Below are positions 57,220 through 64,000 of a stretch of 64,000 nt of DNA, in pieces. Source of the stretch: Caenibius sp. WL. Lineage in GTDB: Bacteria > Pseudomonadota > Alphaproteobacteria > Sphingomonadales > Sphingomonadaceae. Position 1 is the first letter of the stretch. Every line of letters begins with the position of its first letter. The notes beneath the pieces are model-generated. The model ran no database searches, was not told where the DNA came from, and saw nothing but the letters and a program-made list of their open reading frames with translations. Where the stretch lies: the NCBI RefSeq assembly GCF_019803445.1, contig NZ_CP081844.1, positions 1,748,501 to 1,812,500 on the forward strand, written 5' to 3'. The translations under genes were made by a program, and so were the position numbers.

Positions 57220-58047
57220 ATGACGAATGCAGACGAATGGCAGAACCGCGTCGGGCAGGTCTGGGCCGACCTGTTCCCACGGACGGACCGCGCCTTTGCC
57301 GGGCTGACTCAGATGCTGCTCGAAAAGCTGGCGTCCGTTCCCGGCGGCGCGATTGCCGATGTGGGCTGCGGGGCAGGGGAACTGTCGCTCGCTCTGGCCG
57401 CGGCGCGACCTTACGCCGATGTGTGCGGCATCGATATTTCGGAAGCTTTACTGGCCAGGGCCCGCGAACGGGCGGCGGGCGCGGGGAACGTGCGGTTCGT
57501 CAGCGGCGATGCGGCGCAGTGGCAACCCGGCGACCGCTTCCGGCCCGATCTGCTGGTCTCCCGGCATGGGGTGATGTTCTTCGACGATCCGGTTGCGGCT
57601 TTCGCGCATCTGCGCGCGGTGGCGGCGGCGGACGCGCGCATGGTCTTCACCTGCTTCCGCGCCGCTTCCGGCAATGTCTGGGCCAGCGGCATGGCGCATG
57701 CGCTGGACCTGCCGCCGCCCGGCGATCCCGATGCGCCGGGGCCGTTCGCGTTTGCGGAGGAAGACCGGGTGCGCTCGATTCTCACCCGCGCCGGGTGGCG
57801 CGATATCGTTCTCGAACCGGCCGATTTTTCCTTCGTCACTGGCGGCGGCCCCGATCCGATCGCCGATTCCCTGTTCTATTTCCAGCATATCGGCCCGGCC
57901 GCGCGGTTTCTGCATGAACTGGACGATGCCGATCACCGGGCTGCGCTTCTGCGCAAGCTCGAACAATGGCTGCGGCCCTATCGCAGCGGCGATGTCGTGG
58001 CTTTCCCGGCACAGGCCTGGATCGTTTCGGCACGGCGGCGCGATTGA
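57220..58047 (+). CDS. class I SAM-dependent methyltransferase
   Basis: The 275-residue product has the Rossmann-like SAM fold with ADVGCGAGELSLALA near residues 44-58 (motif I), DVCGIDISEALLARARE (acidic residue for the ribose) and FRPDLLVSRHGVMFFDDP. It resembles the UbiE/trans-aconitate-type small-molecule methyltransferases, with no specific substrate evident. The ATG at 57220 gives a start just before VGQVWADLFPRTDRAF. The frame is open well upstream through a repeat, but that part is not protein-like. It lies between recA and alaS on the same strand. Confidence 0.82.
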   Translation: MTNADEWQNRVGQVWADLFPRTDRAFAGLTQMLLEKLASVPGGAIADVGCGAGELSLALAAARPYADVCGIDISEALLARARERAAGAGNVRFVSGDAAQWQPGDRFRPDLLVSRHGVMFFDDPVAAFAHLRAVAAADARMVFTCFRAASGNVWASGMAHALDLPPPGDPDAPGPFAFAEEDRVRSILTRAGWRDIVLEPADFSFVTGGGPDPIADSLFYFQHIGPAARFLHELDDADHRAALLRKLEQWLRPYRSGDVVAFPAQAWIVSARRRD

Positions 58048-58119
58048 TCGCATGCTTCGTTCAGTCTGACGTGGTTTATCCGCTTGTCCCGGGCGCGGGC
58101 GTCGCCTAACTGCCTGCGC

Positions 58120-60786
58120 ATGAACTCGACCAATGAAATTCGCCGTTCCTTTCTCGATTACTTCGGATCGACTGGCCATGCGGTAGTTCCTTCGGCGCCG
58201 CTTGTTCCGTACAACGACCCGACACTGATGTTCGTGAATGCGGGCATGGTTCCGTTCAAGAACGTCTTCACCGGGTTGGAAACGCCGCCCGCGCCGCGCG
58301 CCACCAGTTCGCAGAAATGCGTCCGCGCCGGGGGCAAGCACAACGATTTGGACAATGTCGGCTACACCGCCCGGCACCATACTTTCTTCGAAATGCTGGG
58401 GAATTTCTCCTTCGGCGATTATTTCAAGGAACAGGCGATTCTGCATGCCTGGACTTTGCTGACGAAGGAGTGGGGGCTGCCGGCGGACAAGCTGCTCGCC
58501 ACCGTCTATCACACCGATGACGAAGCGTTCGAATTGTGGAAGACGATCGCCGGGCTTCCCGAAGACCGCATCATCCGTATCGCCACGAAGGACAACTTCT
58601 GGGCGATGGGCGACGATGGTCCGTGCGGCCCGTGCTCGGAAATCTTCTACGATCACGGCGAATCGATCCCCGGCGGCCCTCCCGGTTCGCCGGACGAGGA
58701 TGGCGACCGCTTCATCGAGATCTGGAATCTCGTGTTCATGCAGCACGAGCAGACCGGGGGCGAAATCACCGGCGATCTGCCCAAGCCCAGCATCGACACC
58801 GGCATGGGGCTCGAACGCCTCGCCGCGGTGATGCAGGGTGTGCATGACAATTACGATACGGATACCTTCAAGGCGCTGATCGCGGCGTCCGAAGGGCTGA
58901 CCGGGGTGCGCGCCGAAGGCGACCGCATGGCCAGCCACCGGGTGATCGCCGATCACTTGCGCTCCACCAGTTTCCTGATCGCCGATGGCGTGCTGCCGTC
59001 GAACGAAGGGCGCGGCTATGTGCTGCGCCGGATCATGCGCCGCGCCATGCGCCACGCGCACCTGCTGGGCGCGAAGGAACCGCTGATGCACCGCCTGGTG
59101 CCGTCGCTGGTGGCCGAAATGGGCCAGGCGTTTCCCGAACTGGGCCGCGCGCAGGCGCTCGTTTCCGAAGTTCTCGAACGGGAGGAAACCCGTTTCCGCC
59201 AGACGCTCGACAAGGGGCTCAGGCTGCTGGACGAGGCGACGCTCGATCTCGGCACGGGCGACAGCCTGCCGGGCGACACCGCGTTCAAGCTCTACGACAC
59301 GTTCGGCTTCCCTTACGATCTGACCGAGGATGCCCTGCGCGCGCGCGGGATTGGCGTCGATCGCGAAGGGTTCGATGCCGCGATGGCGCAGCAGAAGGCG
59401 GCGGCGCGCGCCGCGTGGAAAGGCTCGGGCGCGGCGGCCGATGGCGAACTGTGGTTCGATATCGCCGAACGCGAAGGGGCGACGGAGTTCACCGGCTACA
59501 CGGCCACCAGCGGCGAAGGGCAGGTCGTGGCGATCGTGGTCGATGGCGCGGAAACCGATCATGCCGTGGCCGGGGCGGACGTTATCGTGCTGACCAACCA
59601 GACGCCGTTCTACGGCGAAAGCGGCGGGCAGGCGGGCGATACCGGAATCATCACCGGGGCGAACGGCCTCGAAATCGTGATCGCGGACACGACCAAGCCG
59701 CTCGGCCGGCTGCATGCGCATCAGGGGCAGATCGTCAGCGGCCGTGTCGATGTGGGCGATCCGGTGCATATGGTGGTGGACGTGGTGCGGCGCGATGCGA
59801 TCCGCGCCAACCACTCGGCCACGCACCTGCTGCATGCCGCGCTGCGCAATCGCCTGGGCGAACATGTGACGCAGAAGGGCTCGCTGGTCGCGGATGACCG
59901 GCTGCGGTTCGACTTCGCGCATCCCAAGCCGCTGAGCCCGGAAGACATCGCCGCCATCGAAGCGGATGTGAACGCCGAAATCCGGCATAACGAGCCGGTC
60001 ACCACCCGCCTGATGAGCCCGGAAGACGCCATCGAAGCGGGCGCCATGGCGCTGTTCGGGGAAAAGTACGGCGAGGAAGTCCGTGTCCTTTCGATGGGGC
60101 AGGGCAACTGGAACGGCAGCGGGCGCAACTATTCGGTCGAACTGTGCGGCGGCACCCATGTCCGCGCCACGGGCGATATCGGCGTGTTCCGCATCGTGTC
60201 GGAAAGCGCGGTTTCCTCGGGCGTGCGCCGCATCGAAGCCTTGACGGGCGAAGCCGCGCGGCAATGGCTGGTCGGACGGGAAGACACGCTCAAGGCCGTG
60301 GCCGGGGCGATCAAGGCCGCGCCCGACGAAGTGCTGGGCCGCGTGCAGACTCTGGTGGACGAACGCAAACGCCTCGAACGCGAACTGGCCGACGCCCGCA
60401 AGCAGCTTGCCCTGTCCGGCGGGGGCAGCGGCGGCACGGCCGCGCCGCAGGCGGATGAGCAGATCAACGGCGTGACGTTCACCGGCCAGGTGATCGATGG
60501 GCTGGACGCCAAGGAACTGCGCGGCCTGCTCGACGAAGCGAAGAAGCGGATCGGTTCGGGCGTGGCCGCCATCGCGGCGGTGAACGATGGCCGCGCGGCT
60601 TTCGCCGTGGCGGTGACGGACGATCTGACCGGGCGGTTCAGCGCGGTCGATCTGGTGCGCGCGGGCGTGGAAGCGCTGGGCGGCAAGGGCGGCGGCGGCC
60701 GTCCCGACATGGCCCAGGGCGGCGGCCCGGATGCGGCGAAGGCGGCCGAAGCGGTCGCCGCGGTCAAGGCCGCGCTGGCGGGCTGA
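58120..60786 (+). CDS. alaS: alanine-tRNA ligase
   Basis: AlaRS charges tRNA-Ala with alanine and edits mischarged Ser and Gly. The 888-residue product has the class II catalytic core with [15 protein letters not shown] and [14 protein letters not shown], and [16 protein letters not shown]. The editing domain has the zinc motif HSATHLLH and C-terminal [13 protein letters not shown]-Ala domain with a coiled coil ends the protein. ATG 58120 matches the conserved N-terminus [15 protein letters not shown]. Length is typical. Confidence 0.97.
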   Translation: MNSTNEIRRSFLDYFGSTGHAVVPSAPLVPYNDPTLMFVNAGMVPFKNVFTGLETPPAPRATSSQKCVRAGGKHNDLDNVGYTARHHTFFEMLGNFSFGDYFKEQAILHAWTLLTKEWGLPADKLLATVYHTDDEAFELWKTIAGLPEDRIIRIATKDNFWAMGDDGPCGPCSEIFYDHGESIPGGPPGSPDEDGDRFIEIWNLVFMQHEQTGGEITGDLPKPSIDTGMGLERLAAVMQGVHDNYDTDTFKALIAASEGLTGVRAEGDRMASHRVIADHLRSTSFLIADGVLPSNEGRGYVLRRIMRRAMRHAHLLGAKEPLMHRLVPSLVAEMGQAFPELGRAQALVSEVLEREETRFRQTLDKGLRLLDEATLDLGTGDSLPGDTAFKLYDTFGFPYDLTEDALRARGIGVDREGFDAAMAQQKAAARAAWKGSGAAADGELWFDIAEREGATEFTGYTATSGEGQVVAIVVDGAETDHAVAGADVIVLTNQTPFYGESGGQAGDTGIITGANGLEIVIADTTKPLGRLHAHQGQIVSGRVDVGDPVHMVVDVVRRDAIRANHSATHLLHAALRNRLGEHVTQKGSLVADDRLRFDFAHPKPLSPEDIAAIEADVNAEIRHNEPVTTRLMSPEDAIEAGAMALFGEKYGEEVRVLSMGQGNWNGSGRNYSVELCGGTHVRATGDIGVFRIVSESAVSSGVRRIEALTGEAARQWLVGREDTLKAVAGAIKAAPDEVLGRVQTLVDERKRLERELADARKQLALSGGGSGGTAAPQADEQINGVTFTGQVIDGLDAKELRGLLDEAKKRIGSGVAAIAAVNDGRAAFAVAVTDDLTGRFSAVDLVRAGVEALGGKGGGGRPDMAQGGGPDAAKAAEAVAAVKAALAG

Positions 60787-60792
60787 TCGCGG

Positions 60793-61650
60793 ATGGCGTT
60801 CACCACGATCATTTCGGCAAGGGATTTGCACGATCTGATCGTGGCGGGCGAACCGCTGCTCCTGCTCGATTGCGAATTCGATCTGGGCGATCCCGCGAAG
60901 GGGCGGGATACCTATACGCAGGGGCATATCCCGGGCGCGCGCTATATCCATCTGGATGACGATCTTTCCGGCCAGCCGGACGGCGCGAACGGGCGCCATC
61001 CGCTGCCGGATCCCGGCGTGTTCGCCGGGCGCTTGCGCGCGCTGGGTTTGAAACGCGGCCAGCAGGTGATCGCTTATGACGGGAACGGCGGGCATTTTGC
61101 CGCGCGCCTGTGGTGGATGCTGCGCTGGCTGGGGCACGATGCGGTGGCGGTGCTCGATGGCGGGCGGCAGGCATGGCTGGCCGCAGGGTTCGCGCTGGAA
61201 AGCGGCACGCCCGCACCCGCCGAACCGGGCGATTTCGAGCCCGCACCCTCGCTTGCCGGGGGCGTGGTGAGCGCGGACGAGGTGCTGGCCAATATCGATG
61301 GCGGCGATCTGGTGGTGATCGATGCCCGCGATCCGGCGCGCTTTCGCGGCGAACCGCACTCGCTGGACAGCGCATCGGGCCATATTCCCGGCGCGCGCAA
61401 CCGCTTCCTGCGCGACAATTTCAAGCCCGACGGCACGTTCAAAAGCGCGGCGGAACTGGCGGAGGCGTTCGGCGCCGTTCTGGCGGGCACGCCGGCGGAG
61501 AAGGCGGTGATGCAATGCGGTTCGGGCGTGACGGCCTGTTCCAACGCCCTGGCGATGGAGATCGCCGGGCTCAAAGGCGCAAAGCTCTATCCCGGATCGT
61601 GGAGCGAGTGGACCGCTGACCCCTCCCGCCCGATCACCACGGGCGGCTGA
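60793..61650 (+). CDS. sseA: 3-mercaptopyruvate sulfurtransferase
   Basis: SseA transfers sulfur from 3-mercaptopyruvate to acceptors such as cyanide or thioredoxin. The 285-residue product has two rhodanese domains. The first has YTQGHIPGARYIHLDDDLS. The second has DARDPARFRGE and the catalytic Cys242 in CGSGVTAC, the loop typical of mercaptopyruvate rather than thiosulfate sulfurtransferases. It starts six bases after the alaS stop and so is likely cotranscribed with it. Confidence 0.93.
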   Translation: MAFTTIISARDLHDLIVAGEPLLLLDCEFDLGDPAKGRDTYTQGHIPGARYIHLDDDLSGQPDGANGRHPLPDPGVFAGRLRALGLKRGQQVIAYDGNGGHFAARLWWMLRWLGHDAVAVLDGGRQAWLAAGFALESGTPAPAEPGDFEPAPSLAGGVVSADEVLANIDGGDLVVIDARDPARFRGEPHSLDSASGHIPGARNRFLRDNFKPDGTFKSAAELAEAFGAVLAGTPAEKAVMQCGSGVTACSNALAMEIAGLKGAKLYPGSWSEWTADPSRPITTGG

Positions 61651-61719
61651 ACCTCATTCGCCATTGTCTTTTGTTTGCCGTGATTTCCGAGCCAGCAGGT
61701 GATTCCACCTGCTTCGAAA

Positions 61720-63483
61720 TCACTCCAGCGAACTGGTGCGCAGCTTGGGCTTATGGTCCAGTGCGCCTTCTTCCATGATCCGTGCGCGGAATTCATCGCG
61801 CTTTTCATGGATGGAGGCAATCACCGGGCCGACCCCGACCCCCAGATCGACCAGCACCGATTCCGAAAGCTGGAGCGAGCTTTCCAGCGTTTCGGGCACG
61901 GCATGCGTCGCCCCGCTGCGATAGAGGCGGGCGGCATGGCTCCAGTCGCGGGCGCGGGCGATGATCGGCAGATCGGGGCGTAGCGCGCGCAGTTTGCGGG
62001 TGAGGCTCTGCGTCAGCACGGGCTGGTCCATGGTGATGACCACGGCGGGCGCGGTCGCCAGCCCGAGCCGGTCCAGCGCATCGCGCCGCCCGGCATTGCC
62101 GAACCGGGCATTGTAGCCATCGCGCCGGGCGGACATGATCAGATCGGCATCGGCATCGATCCCGACATAGGCCTTGCCATGCACGGTCAGCATATCGGCG
62201 ACGATGCGGCCCACCCGGCCGAAGCCGATGATAATGACGCGCGGTTCGGCGCCGTCGCCCCCCGTGTCCGCTTGCGGCGGGAAAGGTTCGACCCGCCGTG
62301 CGACAGCCCGGCCCACCGCCGCCAGCAGCGGTGTGACCGTCAGCCCGATCGCGGTGACGATCTGCCAGAACAGCGCCGTGCCGGGCTGGATCAGCAGCGC
62401 CTGCGTGGCGGCGGTGAGCACGATCAGCGTGGTTTCCGAAGGGCTGGCCATCAGAATGCCGGTTTCGGTGGCGGTGCTGCGCCGCGCGCCCATCATGCGC
62501 AGCAGCAGGCCGGTGACCACGGCCTTGAGCACCAGCACACCGACCACCCCGGCGAGAATCGACCAGAGGTTGTTCCAGATCGTCGCCAGATCGAGCCCCA
62601 TGCCCACGGTGATGAGAAACACCCCGAGCGCCAGGCCCTTGAACGGTTCGGTGATCGCTTCGACTTCGGCGTTGTATTCGGTTTCCGCGATCAGCAGCCC
62701 GGCCACCAGCGCGCCGACGATGGGCGACAGGCCCGCCGCCGCCGTGGCCAGACTGGCGCCGATCACCACCAGCAGGCTGGCGGAGAGGAACAGTTCGGGG
62801 CTCTTGGTGCGCGCGGCCTGAGTGAACAGCCGGGGCAGGGCGAAGCGGCCGATCACCAGCATGGCGATCACCACCAGCCCGCCGATCCAGATGGTCTGGA
62901 ACATGTCGCCCATGCCTTCGCTCTGCGCGTAGGGGGCCATGGCGCCGAGGAGGAAGATGATCGGCACGATGGCGATATCTTCGAACAGCAGCATCGACAG
63001 CGCCGCCCGGCCGACCGCCGTCCGCGTACCGGAAATGGGCAGGACCAGCGCGGTGGACGACAGGGCAAGAGCAAGGCCCAGCGCAAGCGCGCCGGTCCAG
63101 TATTGCCCGAGCATCGTCAGGCCCAGGGCGAGCAATCCGGCGGCCACTGTCAGTTCCAGCGCGCCGAGCCCGAACACCAGCCTGCGCATCGCCCATAGCC
63201 GGTTGAACGACAGTTCGAGGCCGATAGTGAACAGCAGCAGGATGATGCCGAATTCGGCGAAGGGTTCCAGCCCTTCGGGATCGGTGATCGTGAAATGGGT
63301 CAGCCATGGATAGTCTGCGACCATCCGCCCGAGCCCGTAGGGCCCCACCGCCAGACCGACCATGAGAAAACCGATGATCGGGGTGATGCGAAAGCGCGCG
63401 AAAATCGGGATGACCAGCCCCGCCGCCCCCAGAATGACCAACGCATCGGAGAGCATGGTGGAGGGGGACATTTCGGCGGACAT
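61720..63483 (-). CDS. CPA2 family monovalent cation:proton antiporter with TrkA-N domain (KefB/YbaL-like)
   Basis: The 587-residue protein has about 12 membrane segments in the N-terminal 390 residues (starting LVILGAAGLVIPIFARFRI), with the CPA2 core segment LFTIGLELSFNRLW and ALSSTALVLPIS. A cytoplasmic TrkA-N (RCK) domain begins at EPRVIIIGFGRVGRIVADML near residue 410, a NAD(H)-binding Rossmann motif that could regulate transport. The arrangement matches KefB/KefC and YbaL potassium or sodium/proton antiporters. Ion specificity cannot be set. It converges with sseA across 69 bases. Confidence 0.9.
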   Translation of the reverse strand: MSAEMSPSTMLSDALVILGAAGLVIPIFARFRITPIIGFLMVGLAVGPYGLGRMVADYPWLTHFTITDPEGLEPFAEFGIILLLFTIGLELSFNRLWAMRRLVFGLGALELTVAAGLLALGLTMLGQYWTGALALGLALALSSTALVLPISGTRTAVGRAALSMLLFEDIAIVPIIFLLGAMAPYAQSEGMGDMFQTIWIGGLVVIAMLVIGRFALPRLFTQAARTKSPELFLSASLLVVIGASLATAAAGLSPIVGALVAGLLIAETEYNAEVEAITEPFKGLALGVFLITVGMGLDLATIWNNLWSILAGVVGVLVLKAVVTGLLLRMMGARRSTATETGILMASPSETTLIVLTAATQALLIQPGTALFWQIVTAIGLTVTPLLAAVGRAVARRVEPFPPQADTGGDGAEPRVIIIGFGRVGRIVADMLTVHGKAYVGIDADADLIMSARRDGYNARFGNAGRRDALDRLGLATAPAVVITMDQPVLTQSLTRKLRALRPDLPIIARARDWSHAARLYRSGATHAVPETLESSLQLSESVLVDLGVGVGPVIASIHEKRDEFRARIMEEGALDHKPKLRTSSLE

Positions 63484-63548
63484 GCTGCCGGAGTAACCGG
63501 CACGGCCCCGCTTGTCACGCGGGCGTTATGCGACGGGCCAGCGGTGTT

Positions 63549-64000
63549 TCAGCCCCCGCCGGCGGTGTGGGGGCCAATGGCCGGATGACCGTGGGTTTCC
63601 TCGTCGCCGCTGCGCGCGGGCGTGTCGTTCCATTCGATCCGGTAGAGATCGAACCGCCGGTCGTTGAGATTCTGCACCGTGCCTTCGGCGCGCGCCCATG
63701 ACAGGTCGGCGAGATTCACGTCGCTGATCGTCAGCGTCTCGACATTCTCGCTCGCTTCGGCGGCCACCCCGTCACGCGCGAAGGGGAAATCGCAAGGGGT
63801 GAGAATGCAGCTCTGCGCATACTGGATATCCATGTTGCCGACATTGGGCAGATTGCCGACGTTGCCCGACAGCACGACGAAGCACTGGTTTTCGATGGCG
63901 CGGGCCTGCGCGCAATAGCGCACGCGCATGTAGCCCTGGCGGCTGTCGGTGCAGAAGGGCACGAAAATGATCCGTGCGCCTTCGTCCACCAGACGGCGGG
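63549..64000 (-). CDS. carbon-nitrogen hydrolase C-terminal part (5' end outside window)
   Basis: About 150 residues of a nitrilase-superfamily protein are present, reading RRLVDEGARIIFVPFCTDSR, then YMRVRYCAQARAIENQCFVVLSGNVGNLPNVGNM and a beta-rich C-terminus to HTAGGG. In this family the catalytic Cys precedes the LVDEGAR segment and lies outside the window. It resembles the amidohydrolase that is often fused to an N-acetyltransferase in alphaproteobacteria, but this cannot be seen here. It is on the same strand as the antiporter and 65 bases upstream of it. Confidence 0.85.
   Translation of the reverse strand, partial: RRLVDEGARIIFVPFCTDSRQGYMRVRYCAQARAIENQCFVVLSGNVGNLPNVGNMDIQYAQSCILTPCDFPFARDGVAAEASENVETLTISDVNLADLSWARAEGTVQNLNDRRFDLYRIEWNDTPARSGDEETHGHPAIGPHTAGGG

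Noticed and set aside
57448-61515. Very long minus-strand open frame (1355 codons) opposite the methyltransferase, alaS and sseA genes
   Set aside because: It crosses three well-supported plus-strand genes and shows no motif; it is an effect of high GC codon bias on the opposite strand.

Overview
This 64 kb, GC-rich window is chromosomal DNA of an alphaproteobacterium. The gene order, the alphaproteobacterial-type SOS boxes, a CckA-like hybrid kinase and many sphingomonad-style dispersed palindromes point to the order Sphingomonadales (a Novosphingobium/Sphingomonas-like organism; genus not certain). Almost everything is core genome. I saw no prophage, insertion sequence, CRISPR array, rRNA or tRNA gene.

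Layout. 1-7.8 kb: the end of the spc and the whole alpha ribosomal operon (rpsH partial, rplF, rplR, rpsE, rpmD, rplO, secY, adk, rpsM, rpsK, rpoA, rplQ) with hairpins between several genes. 8-11.6 kb: a secreted prolyl oligopeptidase and two related Arg/Asp/Tyr-rich secreted proteins. 11.9-19.6 kb (minus): a TCA block mdh-sucD-odhA-odhB-lpdA, without sucC next to sucD. 20-23.8 kb (minus): a membrane GGDEF-EAL protein, a small hypothetical protein and a SleB-type cell wall hydrolase. 24-28.7 kb: a cobalamin riboswitch followed by btuB-btuF-btuC-btuD, a complete vitamin B12 uptake operon. 28.8-38.3 kb: an M3 peptidase, small genes, uvrA, an HTH protein, rlpA and a CHRD protein. 38.3-39.9 kb: a 1.5 kb convergent non-coding region full of repeats, ending in nested inverted repeats with DnaA-box-like cores. 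39.9-50.9 kb: argG, a Cfa-family methyltransferase, a pteridine-reductase-like SDR, a glycine-zipper protein, rlmN, an outer-membrane barrel, small proteins, greB and a frameshifted soluble lytic transglycosylase. 51-64 kb: dapA, smpB, a DUF2062 protein, cckA, recA, a methyltransferase, alaS, sseA, a CPA2 antiporter and the end of a carbon-nitrogen hydrolase.

Functional links. recA and uvrA both carry a GTTC-N7-GTTC LexA site, so two SOS genes lie in the window. The B12 operon is a self-contained, riboswitch-controlled transport unit. rlpA, slt and the SleB hydrolase are all peptidoglycan-acting enzymes.

The most unusual signal is a set of dispersed palindromic repeats (families A to E below). 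One copy of family C lies inside uvrA in frame and adds about 30 residues to UvrA, much as Rickettsia palindromic elements do in Rickettsia proteins. I did not find a clearly new multi-gene system.
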